DNA from: Echinicola vietnamensis DSM 17526
GTDB lineage: Bacteria > Bacteroidota > Bacteroidia > Cytophagales > Cyclobacteriaceae
Assembly: GCF_000325705.1 (NCBI RefSeq)
Contig: NC_019904.1
Location: 3,226,001 to 3,290,000 of the forward strand
DNA: 64,000 nucleotides
Direction of reading: 5' to 3'
Below, one piece after another: positions 45,725 to 55,154 of this stretch (the stretch's first letter is position 1; each line of letters opens with the position of its first letter). The notes under the pieces were generated by a model that made no database searches, was not told the DNA's origin, and saw nothing but the letters and a program-made list of their open reading frames with translations. The position numbers were made by a program, and so were the translations under genes.

Positions 45725-46819
45725 ATGAATAATACTATCGAAAAAAAACAACTTTTAAAGACCAAACAGCATTTTGATGTACTAGATGGGTTGCGAGGTT
45801 TAGCTGCAGTGATTGTCGTCATTTTTCATTTTATGGAAATTATCATTCCTGACTTTACCATTAACGTTCTTGCTCACGGATACTTAGCCGTGGACTTTTT
45901 CTTTTGCTTGTCAGGTTTTGTGATCGCCTATGCCTATGATAATAGGATCAGTAAAATAGGATTTATCACTTTTATAAAATTAAGATTGATCAGACTACAT
46001 CCGCTAGTGGTATTAGGAGCTGTAATTGGTTTGGTAGTATTCGTCTTTGATCCTTTTGTATCACTGGTTGATAACTATAGCTTAAGCCAAAATATCGGTA
46101 TGTTTTTGTCCGCATGTTTAATGGTTCCTTACCCGATAGTTTCAGAGCGTTATTACAATATTTTCCACTTAAATCCGCCTACATGGTCGCTTTTATGGGA
46201 GTATGTGGCCAATATTATTTATGCGGGAATACTTTTTAAGGTTCGTCAAAAAGTGCTTTGGGTGCTTACAGGCCTTGCTGCTATTTTGTTGGTTTATACC
46301 GTAACGATCTATGGTAACCTTAGCATTGGTTGGAGTGGGGGTAATTTCTGGGGTGGTGGTGCCAGGATATTGTATTCCTTTTTGGCAGGAATGCTGGTGT
46401 TCAGGTCTGGATGGATAATTAAATCTAAGCTAGGTTTTAAAGGGATGTCCGCTTTGCTAATGCTGGCGTTTTTGATGCCATTTTCAGAAACCATGAATGT
46501 CATCTTGGAACCCCTTATTGTTTTATTCTATCTTCCCTTTTTGGTAGCATTGGGTGCAGGGACGCAGCCAGCCCGTTCCGAAAGGAATGTTTGTGTCCGT
46601 TCTGGAGAAATTTCCTATCCCCTATATATGGTACATTATCCCTTTATTTGGTTGTTTTATAGCTACTGGGAACGGTTTTCTCCCTCATTTCGGGAACAGG
46701 TATGGATCATGTGTGTGGGAACCCCCTTATTAATTGCATTTGCTTATGTGATCACGATGTATCTGGACATTCCGGTCAGAAAACGGCTGAAAGCTACCCT
46801 AAGAAGAAAGGAGAGGTGA
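45725..46819 (+). CDS. Acyltransferase 3 family membrane protein
   Basis: 364 residues with about ten membrane helices. It opens with the family motif 'FDVLDGLRGLAAVIVVIFHF' (the catalytic histidine is the one in 'VIFHF') and has 'FFFCLSGFVIAYAYDNRI', 'KLRLIRLHPL' and 'PPTWSLLWEYVANIIYAGIL'. OafA/YrhL-type enzymes transfer acetyl or other acyl groups across the inner membrane to surface polysaccharide or sugars. It follows the BNR gene by 45 bp and could be read with it, though its function fits the polysaccharide region better. Confidence 0.85.
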   Translation: MNNTIEKKQLLKTKQHFDVLDGLRGLAAVIVVIFHFMEIIIPDFTINVLAHGYLAVDFFFCLSGFVIAYAYDNRISKIGFITFIKLRLIRLHPLVVLGAVIGLVVFVFDPFVSLVDNYSLSQNIGMFLSACLMVPYPIVSERYYNIFHLNPPTWSLLWEYVANIIYAGILFKVRQKVLWVLTGLAAILLVYTVTIYGNLSIGWSGGNFWGGGARILYSFLAGMLVFRSGWIIKSKLGFKGMSALLMLAFLMPFSETMNVILEPLIVLFYLPFLVALGAGTQPARSERNVCVRSGEISYPLYMVHYPFIWLFYSYWERFSPSFREQVWIMCVGTPLLIAFAYVITMYLDIPVRKRLKATLRRKER

Positions 46820-47184
46820 TAAAAGGTAATACCAGAAGAGGACTTCTAAATTGCATAGAATTAGCGACAAATACTTCATATTACTAAATATTGGGTTGGT
46901 AATATACTGGGCTAGATTGGACGCAATTTGATCTTTCAAAGAAAGGTAACAATAATCATGTCATATGGCCGAAATCCCCTCTTGGTGAAGGTTTATGCCG
47001 AGGTTGAAGTAGCCAACTCCCGTCCTATATCCCGTTACATATTGAAGTCAAGTTCCATAGCAAGGGGCCACATTGACTGGGACAATTTTGTTGGGGTTTA
47101 CTTAGTGGATAAATGGCTGTTTTTGCGAATAACCAATTTTTTGCTCACCTTTAGGGAGAATATTATCCTCACCCTACCGCATTT
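46820..47184. other. Intergenic region before the sigma factor gene
   Basis: 365 bp with no supported gene; an open frame from 46928 overlaps the sigma gene and has random composition. I could not find a clear TTTG / TAnnTTTG pair. A boundary between the glycosidase run and the second SusCD locus lies here. Confidence 0.4.
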
Positions 47185-47781
47185 ATGTCCTTTACACAAT
47201 TTAATCAAAGTGAAAGCAGTACTGTTGACCAGCTCATTGAGGGGAGTGAACATGCTTTTTCCGAGTTGTTCGAAGCCTATTCTTCACAGGTATATTATAT
47301 CGGGCTTAAGTACTTGAAGTCAGTAGATTTGGCTAATGATGTGGTGCAGGACACTTTTTTGAAGTTATGGAATTACAGGGCGCATATTGATCCTTCCAAA
47401 CCGATCAAACCGTTAATTGTGACTTTTGCAAAACGGATAATTCTCAATAACATTAGGGATGAAAAGCGAAAAATCCTAAAACACTTGGAGATTTTTGAAA
47501 ACTCCAATAGCTTCTCCAATAAAACGGAAGAACAGGTCATTTACAATGAGACCCATCAGGTTTACCAAGCTGCAGTGATGGCACTTCCAGAACGTAGGAG
47601 AGAAGTGTTTTTACTGAAGTCAGTTCAAGGAAAAAGCAATGAGGAAACCGCAGAGGAGCTTGGTTTGTCCATCAATACCGTTAAATCCCAGTATACCAAA
47701 GCGCTTCAGGCCATTCGGGAATTTGTGTCGAAGTATTACGCCATATTGGCCATTGCTGTGGCAGCAGGTGGAAAGTTATAG
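47185..47781 (+). CDS. ECF RNA polymerase sigma factor
   Basis: 198 residues. Region 2 is 'LFEAYSSQVYYIGLKYLKSV' with 'DLANDVVQDTFLKLWNYRAH', and region 4 is 'ALPERRREVFLLKSVQGKSN' with the helix-turn-helix 'NEETAEELGLSINTVKSQYT'. It belongs to the Bacteroidota group that works with FecR-type anti-sigma factors. The C-terminal end is hydrophobic ('YYAILAIAVAAGGKL'). A FecR gene follows 219 bp downstream and the SusCD pair after that, so it should direct that locus when its substrate is present. Confidence 0.9.
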   Translation: MSFTQFNQSESSTVDQLIEGSEHAFSELFEAYSSQVYYIGLKYLKSVDLANDVVQDTFLKLWNYRAHIDPSKPIKPLIVTFAKRIILNNIRDEKRKILKHLEIFENSNSFSNKTEEQVIYNETHQVYQAAVMALPERRREVFLLKSVQGKSNEETAEELGLSINTVKSQYTKALQAIREFVSKYYAILAIAVAAGGKL

Positions 47782-48000
47782 CTTGGGGAGTTAACCGTTT
47801 ATGCTGTTTTGGCAGAGATGGACACGCCAATGAGTACGATTGAATTTGCCATTGATACGTTATCCTTTGTAGTCTGGCCAATTTTCCAACCTCTAAACTT
47901 GCCAACCTTTTAAACCTTATTACTAATTTTTAAAGTTTTTTTAATACTGCCGTAATACTTCCGGCTGACTCGGGTGTATACCTTCCAAACACCCATATAA

Positions 48001-48990
48001 ATGAACCGACCTACTGAAGAGCAGTTATCACGTTATTTTAACAATCACCTGAATCCACGGGAAGCCAAGAAGGTCCTTGAGTGGTTTGCCACACCCGAAG
48101 GGCAAGCTTATTTGGATCAAGGGTTAGAAGCAGATTTTGGGGCATTGGACAGTGGACAAAAGCCCTTGTTAACGCCACAAGTCTCCGCGGAAGATATCCT
48201 TAGAATGGCAGATTCCCAGCAAAAGCAACCTGCCATGGTCAGGCAGCACACCAGGTCAACGGGATGGCGCATAGCCGCATCGGTTGCCTTGGTTATGGCC
48301 CTGTTGGGAGGATTGCTCTATATGGTGTTGGGAAGGGCTACGTATGAAGAATATCAGACCGCATTTGCAGAATCAGCAGACATTCGCTTACCGGACGGAT
48401 CGACGGTGCACATGAGTGGGAACAGTAGTTTGAAGTTTGCCAAGGATTGGGAAGATGGTGCTCCCCGGGAAATATGGTTTGAAGGAGAAGGGTATTTTGA
48501 TGTCGTCAAGATGGGAAGCCCGCGCAAATTTACCGTTAAGACCGCGAGGAATTTTGACGTACAGGTATTGGGGACCACTTTCACAGTGACCGCCCGCGAA
48601 TCAGCTTCGAGGGTGGTGCTAGAGACAGGCGCCATCGCACTAAAGGTGGAAAGCAAGAGCGGTGAGGATCACATCATGATGGAGCCAGGGGATTTGGTGG
48701 AGATGGACCAAGATCATGATTTATTGATCAAAAAGGAAGTAAGACCAGAAATCTATACAAGCAGAAAGAATGACGAATTGGTCTTCGATAAGACGCCACT
48801 CAAGGAAATTGCCAGAATACTTAAAGATGATTACGGCTTTACCGTGGTGGTCAATGATTCTGAAATCCTTCAAGAAAAATTTACGGGCGTAGTGCCTTCC
48901 AAGGATGTAGAGACCTTGCTGGAGGGATTGCGAAGCCTGCTGGATGTTAAAATCATCCGGGACAAAAATATCATAAAATTGATTCACTAA
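48001..48990 (+). CDS. FecR-family anti-sigma factor
   Basis: 329 residues: a cytoplasmic helical N-terminus ('EEQLSRYFNNHLNPREAKKV'), one membrane helix (about 82-105, 'GWRIAASVALVMALLGGLLY'), a FecR periplasmic domain ('IRLPDGSTVHMSGNSSLKFA', 'FEGEGYFDVVKMGSPRKFTV') and a C-terminal DUF4974 domain ('LVFDKTPLKEIARILKDDYG'). It senses SusC occupancy through the STN domain of the next gene and releases the ECF sigma. SusC starts 19 bp after it. Confidence 0.92.
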   Translation: MNRPTEEQLSRYFNNHLNPREAKKVLEWFATPEGQAYLDQGLEADFGALDSGQKPLLTPQVSAEDILRMADSQQKQPAMVRQHTRSTGWRIAASVALVMALLGGLLYMVLGRATYEEYQTAFAESADIRLPDGSTVHMSGNSSLKFAKDWEDGAPREIWFEGEGYFDVVKMGSPRKFTVKTARNFDVQVLGTTFTVTARESASRVVLETGAIALKVESKSGEDHIMMEPGDLVEMDQDHDLLIKKEVRPEIYTSRKNDELVFDKTPLKEIARILKDDYGFTVVVNDSEILQEKFTGVVPSKDVETLLEGLRSLLDVKIIRDKNIIKLIH

Positions 48991-49009
48991 CCATTTAACC
49001 CATAAACTT

Positions 49010-52000
49010 ATGAAAGTAAAGTTTTTACCTATTATGGGGTGCCTTTTGATTGGTAATTTAGCATGGGCAAATTCGCTTCAGCAGGAAGCACTTTCCTATC
49101 ATTACCAAATCGAAAATACGCGCTCGAGCACTATGAAAACGGTCAGCCTGACCAGTATCTTAAAGGTGATCGAGAAAAAGTACGAGGTTTCCTTTCTGTA
49201 CAAAGATGAAATCAGTCAAGAAGTTATCCTTGGGGACGCTGCATTGATAGAGGGGTTGTCCTTTGGGGAAGCACTGAAGATGATCAACAGCCAAAACCCT
49301 GAATTGGAATTTCATCGAATAAAAGCAGATTTTTATACCGTAAAACTTAAAAAAAGTACCACTTCGCTACCGGCTAGCACGGAGCAAGGCATGGAAGTGC
49401 CTGCTAAACAGTCTTCCAAGGCTGTGGCTCGTAATATTTCCGGCACGGTAAAGACCGCTGACGGGGAAACCCTTCCAGGTGTTAGTATTATGATCAAAGG
49501 CACCACCAAAGGAACCGTAACCGATTTGGATGGAGGTTTTACCTTGAGCACACCAGATGGTCAGGTGACCTTGGTGGTTTCTTTTGTAGGGTACAAAAAG
49601 AAAGAGGTAGTTGTTCCGGCTGGAGAAACCACAGTAGAGGTGGTCATGGACAATGACGTACAGTCCCTTGATGAAGTCGTAGTGGTAGCGTATGGAGAGC
49701 AGACGAAGGCTTCCTTTACAGGATCTGCGGTGGATGTAGAAATGGAAAAAGTGCAAGGAGCTCCCCGTGCATCCTTTCAAGAGAGTCTGCAAGGCAATAT
49801 AGCGGGCGTCCAGTCAGCTGCATCTTCTGGTCAGCCCGGTTATGCACCAAATATCAGAATAAGAGGGGTAGGCTCCATTAATGCCAGTTCGGATCCATTA
49901 TACGTGATCGATGGAATTCCTGTAGTTTCCGGAAATATCTCCCAAATAGCGACAAGTTCAAATACGATAGCAGGCCTTAATCCCAATGATATTGCTTCCA
50001 TGACGGTTTTAAAAGATGCCTCAGCTACCTCGATTTATGGATCAAGAGGAGCGAATGGTGTGATTTTGATTACTACTAAGCAAGGGAAGTCGGGCAAGAC
50101 CAAGTTTGATGTAAGCATGCAGCGGGGAACTAGCCAAGTGTTGCTGGACGACCGAAACAGGCCATTGGCCACTCCGGAATTGGCAGAGCTGTTGATCGAA
50201 TCCAGGGTAAATAATGGCGATACTCCTCAGGAGGCTGAAGATTATATTTACAGTCGAATCGATGAAAGCATCAATACCAATTGGTTTGATGTCATTACGC
50301 GGGATGGGACCTATCAGCAATATTACATCAGTGCTTCTGGTGGAAATGAAAAGACCAATTTTTATTCATCCATAGGGTATTATGACCAGGAAGCACCCAT
50401 TATCGGTATCGATTATGAAAAGTTGAATGCAAAGGTAAATGTTAGACATGCTGCCACAGAAAAGTTAACCTTGGACCTGGGCTTGGCGGCCAATACCCAG
50501 TTGCTTCACACCAATAGCGAAGCCGGTAGTGCCAATAACCCTATTCGAAGCATGTTTAGGGAGGTGCCTTGGGAGCCCGTTTATAACGAGGATGGAAGTT
50601 ATAATACAGACATTCTACTAACGTATAATCCCGTAGGCTTGGTGAATGAAAACATCCGTGAAACACGGCTCTATAGTGCACTGGGAAATGTTGGTCTGAA
50701 GTATGACATCATGGACAACTTTTCCTTTGAGACCAAAGCAAACTTGGACTTTAACCTCGCTGATGAGTTTCAATATGACAACCCGTATTTCGGTGAAGGC
50801 CGGAATGATGGTGGTCGTGGTAGGGCATATAATAATATCGTGATCAATTGGAATGTCACGAACCTGCTGAAATACCGATGGCTTATTGACGATAACCATA
50901 GTATAGCATTTACTTTGGGGCAGGAAGCCCAGAAAATTGCGGCGAATTCGGTGTATGCATATGCCAGCAATTATGGCGCTCCTGGGCTTACCACACTGGC
51001 CAATGCTTCAGTGTATAGAAACGCCTCTTCTGAAAAGACCGCTTCTTCCATTACGTCCTTTTTCTTGAGTGCCAATTATTCCTTCTCAGATAGATATTAC
51101 TTTAACATCACCGGCAGAAGAGACGGGTCCTCGCGCTTTGGCTCATCTGTTCGGTATGCGAACTTTGGATCCTTGGGATTGGGATGGAATATCCATAAGG
51201 AGGAGTTTTTCCAGGTAGGTTTTGTGGACGAATTGAAACTGAGAGGAAGTTACGGGGTGAACGGTAATCAAGGTATTGGCGATTTCGAGTCTCGCGGGCT
51301 GTACAATACAGGAAATGATTATAACGGAATGCCGGGGTATGCATATTCCCAGCAATCAAATCCTTACCTCACCTGGGAGAAAAACAAGCCTTTGAATATA
51401 GGGCTGGACTTTAGGGTTTTGGAGCGGCTTAGCGGTACGGTCGAATATTATAACAGAATGACCTCTGACTTATTGCTGAATGTTCCTATTTCCGGAACCA
51501 ATGGCATTACCAGTTATATGGCCAATATCGGTGAAATGCAGAACAGGGGATGGGAGTTTAGCCTCAGTGCTGTGAATATCCAGCAACCGGACGGGTTACA
51601 GTGGACCACGGATCTTAACTTGACCACCAATAAAAATGAGGTGGTAAAACTCAAAGATGGGGAAGATATCGTCGATGGACAATATATCCGACGTGAAGGA
51701 GCTGATTTCTATACTTTTTACATGCCGGGTTATGCAGGGGTGGATCCTGCCAATGGCGATGCCCTTTGGTATACCGACGGTTCGGAAACCGAGACCACAA
51801 ACGATTATGGTAACGCAGATCCTTATGAGCAAGGCAATGCTTCTCCCAAGTTTTTTGCGGGGTTGAACAACACCTTTAATTACAAAGGATTTGGCTTGTC
51901 CTTTCTGTTTTACCTGAATTATGGCAATAAGGTGTATGACTACTGGGGACGATATGTGGCCAGTGATGGTAGTGCCCAGCTGAACGATCGCGGCAATATG

Positions 52001-52354
52001 AGTAGGAAGATTTATGAACGAAGGTGGCAAGAGCCTGGGGACGTTACAGACGTGCCCAAAGTGGTATGGGGAAATACCCAGTCGGGAAGCTCCAGCCAAC
52101 ATTCTACGCGCTTTCTGTATGATGGTACCTATATTCGTTTGAGGGATGTGACCCTTTCCTATAACCTTCCTAATTCACTGCTGAGCAAGTTGAAAATCAA
52201 CAATGCAAGGGTCTACCTTCGAGGCAATAATATCTGGACCTGGGTGAAAGACAAAAATCTTGAGTCTGATCCAGAAGTAGGGATTGCGGGGATGACTGAC
52301 TTGAGAATCCCTACATCCAGACAGTATTTGTTGGGCATTGACTTCTCATTCTAG
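49010..52354 (+). CDS. SusC-like TonB-dependent outer-membrane transporter
   Basis: 1114 residues: signal peptide 'MKVKFLPIMGCLLIGNLAWA', STN domain (about 40-115, 'TSILKVIEKKYEVSFLYKDE'), carboxypeptidase-regulatory-like domain ('ISGTVKTADGETLPGVSIMI', about 142-215), TonB-box-like 'DEVVVVAYGEQ', plug with 'YVIDGIPV' and 'GSRGANGVILITTKQG', and a barrel ending 'QYLLGIDFSF'. In this locus the neighbours suggest that the cargo is a peptide or N-acyl-D-amino-acid compound rather than a sugar; SusCD relatives of the RagAB type are known to carry peptides. Signalling to FecR via STN is expected. Confidence 0.95.
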   Translation: MKVKFLPIMGCLLIGNLAWANSLQQEALSYHYQIENTRSSTMKTVSLTSILKVIEKKYEVSFLYKDEISQEVILGDAALIEGLSFGEALKMINSQNPELEFHRIKADFYTVKLKKSTTSLPASTEQGMEVPAKQSSKAVARNISGTVKTADGETLPGVSIMIKGTTKGTVTDLDGGFTLSTPDGQVTLVVSFVGYKKKEVVVPAGETTVEVVMDNDVQSLDEVVVVAYGEQTKASFTGSAVDVEMEKVQGAPRASFQESLQGNIAGVQSAASSGQPGYAPNIRIRGVGSINASSDPLYVIDGIPVVSGNISQIATSSNTIAGLNPNDIASMTVLKDASATSIYGSRGANGVILITTKQGKSGKTKFDVSMQRGTSQVLLDDRNRPLATPELAELLIESRVNNGDTPQEAEDYIYSRIDESINTNWFDVITRDGTYQQYYISASGGNEKTNFYSSIGYYDQEAPIIGIDYEKLNAKVNVRHAATEKLTLDLGLAANTQLLHTNSEAGSANNPIRSMFREVPWEPVYNEDGSYNTDILLTYNPVGLVNENIRETRLYSALGNVGLKYDIMDNFSFETKANLDFNLADEFQYDNPYFGEGRNDGGRGRAYNNIVINWNVTNLLKYRWLIDDNHSIAFTLGQEAQKIAANSVYAYASNYGAPGLTTLANASVYRNASSEKTASSITSFFLSANYSFSDRYYFNITGRRDGSSRFGSSVRYANFGSLGLGWNIHKEEFFQVGFVDELKLRGSYGVNGNQGIGDFESRGLYNTGNDYNGMPGYAYSQQSNPYLTWEKNKPLNIGLDFRVLERLSGTVEYYNRMTSDLLLNVPISGTNGITSYMANIGEMQNRGWEFSLSAVNIQQPDGLQWTTDLNLTTNKNEVVKLKDGEDIVDGQYIRREGADFYTFYMPGYAGVDPANGDALWYTDGSETETTNDYGNADPYEQGNASPKFFAGLNNTFNYKGFGLSFLFYLNYGNKVYDYWGRYVASDGSAQLNDRGNMSRKIYERRWQEPGDVTDVPKVVWGNTQSGSSSQHSTRFLYDGTYIRLRDVTLSYNLPNSLLSKLKINNARVYLRGNNIWTWVKDKNLESDPEVGIAGMTDLRIPTSRQYLLGIDFSF

Positions 52355-52366
52355 ACCACTGAAACC

Positions 52367-53779
52367 ATGAAAAAATTACATTTATATATAATCACAGGAG
52401 CATTCTTGACCGGGAGTATGTCCTCTTGTAGTGAAAACTTCCTAGAGATTGATCCAGAGCAAAGCGTCTCCACCAATAAGGTGGTAACCGATGTAAATAC
52501 GCTACAGACCGCGCTGAATGGTGTGTATAGCAAACTTCAGGATGATGGATACTATGGCCGGTCAGTATACATTATTCCCGAATTGATGGCCGATAACCTA
52601 TATCTAAGCCTTCGAAATACAGGTCGATATTTGGATTACCACAATTTTATCGTCCGAGAACAAGATTCCTATGCTGAAGATCTCTGGAATACCTCCTATG
52701 AGGTAGTGATCAATGCCACCCGTGCCATTCAAGGAGGGGAATCCCTGGAGGTCGCTGGAGATCAGCAGGTAGCGGTAAATCAATTGATGGGGGAGGCATA
52801 TGCCTTGCGGGCTTTGGCCCATTTTGACCTTACCCGGTTTTTTGCACAGCCCTATAATTTTACGGCGGATGCAGGACATTTGGGTGTTCCAGCCATTGCC
52901 AGTATAGGGGATGATCCCATTTCTCCGGCAAGAAATACCGTAAAAGAGAATTTTGACTTGATCATTGCTGATTTAAACCAGGCAATAAGTCTGATGGGCA
53001 GTAACAGCGCTCAAGGTACATTTTCAATAAATGCTGCCAAAGCCTTATTGGCCAGGGTTTATCTATATGCGGCGCAATATGAACTTGCTGCAGAGATGGC
53101 CTCAGAGGTCATTGAAAGTGGGGACTATGAACTGATATCAGCAGAAAACTATAGCACCGTTTGGGCACCGGATTTTAATTCGGAAATCATTTTTGAGATC
53201 GTCAACACCTTAGCTGATAACGCGGGAACCAATGGTTTGGGGCATTTCTTTGCAGCGGAAGGATATGCAGATGCCCTGGCCACAGAGGAACTGTTTGGGC
53301 TCTATACGGCATCTGATGCGCGTAAGACCGCCATCGTCAGAAAGCCGAAGGTCGGCGCTGAGGATGACGCGCTATTTGTGATGAAGTTTCCCAGAGGAGC
53401 ATTGCAGGATGATAATGTAAAAATCTTGAGATTGGCTGAACTGTACCTGATCAGGGCTGAGGCATATGCCAAAACCAACCAGGAGGCCATGGCACTGGAA
53501 GATCTCAATACCATCCGTCAAACCCGTGATCCTCAGGCTACTCCGGTCAATGCCACTGGAGAGACGTTGGTTGAACTGATCTTGACAGAGCGCAGGAAGG
53601 AGTTGGCTTTTGAAGGTCACCGATTATTTGACCTTAATCGTAATAAAATGGGAGTAAACATTGATCAAGGCGAAGAAGTGTTGACGGCTTCTTACCCTAA
53701 TGAGCGGTTTATCCTTCCGATTCCATTGGCAGAATTGAATGCAAATCCAAATATAGCACCCCAAAACCCAGGGTATTGA
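52367..53779 (+). CDS. SusD/RagB-family outer-membrane lipoprotein
   Basis: 470 residues with lipobox 'TGSMSSC' (Cys near 21). The N-terminal 'NFLEIDPEQSVSTNKVVTDV' and 'ALNGVYSKLQDDGYYGRSVY', the helix 'EAYALRALAHFDLTRFFAQP' and the C-terminal 'ILRLAELYLIRAEAYAKT' and 'RRKELAFEGHRLFDLNR' are the SusD signatures. The length of 470 is near that of RagB-like peptide-binding members and shorter than the other SusD in this window (686). It starts 12 bp after SusC. A strong terminator follows at 53792-53821. Confidence 0.93.
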   Translation: MKKLHLYIITGAFLTGSMSSCSENFLEIDPEQSVSTNKVVTDVNTLQTALNGVYSKLQDDGYYGRSVYIIPELMADNLYLSLRNTGRYLDYHNFIVREQDSYAEDLWNTSYEVVINATRAIQGGESLEVAGDQQVAVNQLMGEAYALRALAHFDLTRFFAQPYNFTADAGHLGVPAIASIGDDPISPARNTVKENFDLIIADLNQAISLMGSNSAQGTFSINAAKALLARVYLYAAQYELAAEMASEVIESGDYELISAENYSTVWAPDFNSEIIFEIVNTLADNAGTNGLGHFFAAEGYADALATEELFGLYTASDARKTAIVRKPKVGAEDDALFVMKFPRGALQDDNVKILRLAELYLIRAEAYAKTNQEAMALEDLNTIRQTRDPQATPVNATGETLVELILTERRKELAFEGHRLFDLNRNKMGVNIDQGEEVLTASYPNERFILPIPLAELNANPNIAPQNPGY

Positions 53780-53791
53780 TAGGGTAGTGGC

Positions 53792-53821
53792 AAAGGGGGA
53801 AGTGCTAATTTCCCCCTTTTT
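53792..53821 (+). terminator. Strong terminator between SusD and the serine hydrolase gene
   Basis: AAAGGGGGAA (53792-53801) pairs perfectly with TTCCCCCTTT (around 53810-53819) around an 8-nt loop, ending in a T-run. It would lower expression of the downstream enzymes relative to SusCD, or end the SusCD transcript. Confidence 0.85.
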
Positions 53822-53853
53822 GTTATATATTGAGTAAAGTTAACCTTCTATTT

Positions 53854-55143
53854 ATGAGAGTAATCCGTGTTATTCCGTTTTATTTTTGGGCAATTTTACC
53901 AATGGTTGCCGCCGCATGCCAATCCAAAAATGCAGTGCTCCATGCCAGCCATCCCAAAACCGCCCAGCTGGACAGTTTGTTTGGCTATTTATATGCGGAA
54001 GGAATGTTTAATGGTGCTGTGGCCGTGGTGGATCATGGAACATTGATCTTTAGAAAAGCCTATGGGGTGGCCAATCTGGAAGACAGTAGTGTCTTTGAAA
54101 GCCAAACCGCGATGGAAGTGGCCTCTGTTTCCAAACAGTTTACCGCTGCTGCCATCATGGACCTGGCTCAAGATAGAAAGTTATCCATTTCAGATGATAT
54201 CCGCGCCTATCTTCCTGAAGGGTTTCCCTATGAAGGCATCACCATCAAGCATCTTCTCAGTCATACTTCTGGAATGCCTGATTATACCGAATATTTTAAA
54301 GCGCATTGGCCTGAGGATCAATTGGCCAATAATATGGATATCGTTACCTATTTTATAGAACATCAGCCTGAAATAAAGTTTCTGCCGGGTACGGATTATG
54401 ATTACAGCAATACGGGCTATGTGCTTTTGGCAGAAATTGTCGAAAGTGCCTCTGGGCTCAAGCTGGATGCCTATCTTGAGAAGCAATTGTTTACACCTTA
54501 TGCGTTCCAGCATGCGGGGTTTTATCGACGTTCAGAAATCTATAATATGCCCCACTACGCTCCTTCATTCCGGTGGTCCAAGGATTCGTGCCGATATGTT
54601 CGGCCTGAGCATTTGCCAGGTAAGGCTTATTACTATTTTCTAAGTGATCGATTGGGGCCGGGGAGGCTGTCATTAAGTGTGGAGGACCTGTTGCAGTGGG
54701 ATCGCTTGCTTTATCGTGATGATTTTCTTTCCAGCGAGAGCAAAGCCGCCATGTTTACACCGGTCAACTATAAAGGAGTGGAAACCGATTATGGTTTTGG
54801 CTGGCATAATTATATTGATGATAAAGTCGGTGCAGTGAGTTATCATACCGGAAGCTGGGCTGGAAACCTGAGCTATATCAAGCGATTTAGGGATGTGCAA
54901 AGTACTATAATCCTGCTAAACAATACCAACAGTCCCTACATGAAAGCCATTAGAAATGCAGTGGATGCCATGCTTACTGATCGGACAGTGGAGCCTATTT
55001 ATCCATCCCTAAAAGAGCGGTTTACGATGGGGTCTTGCCAGGACGGATTTGATGCTAAGCAGTGGCTGGAGGAGGTTGATTTGGCCGAGTATAGCTTTAC
55101 TGAAGAGGAATTGGCCGCTATAAAAGATACTATTCACGATTAA
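53854..55143 (+). CDS. Serine hydrolase of the beta-lactamase / D-peptidase fold, lipoprotein
   Basis: 429 residues from the ATG at 53854, with lipobox 'MVAAAC'. An in-frame TTG at 53830 is possible but would put polar residues before the signal. The catalytic S-x-x-K is 'SVSK' (Ser91-Lys94), followed by the Y-x-N motif in 'YDYSNTGYVL'. The 'HTG' triad in 'SYHTGSWAGN' completes the class C / DD-peptidase active site. Such enzymes include D-aminopeptidases, DD-carboxypeptidases and esterases. Next to a racemase of glutamate and a D-aminoacylase, cleavage of a peptide bond involving a D-residue is the simplest reading. The next gene starts 12 bp later. Confidence 0.85.
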   Translation: MRVIRVIPFYFWAILPMVAAACQSKNAVLHASHPKTAQLDSLFGYLYAEGMFNGAVAVVDHGTLIFRKAYGVANLEDSSVFESQTAMEVASVSKQFTAAAIMDLAQDRKLSISDDIRAYLPEGFPYEGITIKHLLSHTSGMPDYTEYFKAHWPEDQLANNMDIVTYFIEHQPEIKFLPGTDYDYSNTGYVLLAEIVESASGLKLDAYLEKQLFTPYAFQHAGFYRRSEIYNMPHYAPSFRWSKDSCRYVRPEHLPGKAYYYFLSDRLGPGRLSLSVEDLLQWDRLLYRDDFLSSESKAAMFTPVNYKGVETDYGFGWHNYIDDKVGAVSYHTGSWAGNLSYIKRFRDVQSTIILLNNTNSPYMKAIRNAVDAMLTDRTVEPIYPSLKERFTMGSCQDGFDAKQWLEEVDLAEYSFTEEELAAIKDTIHD

Positions 55144-55154
55144 CTACTAATAAC

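Noticed and set aside
46928..47317. Open frame before the sigma factor gene
   Set aside because: It overlaps the ECF sigma gene by 130 bp in another frame and has a random composition.
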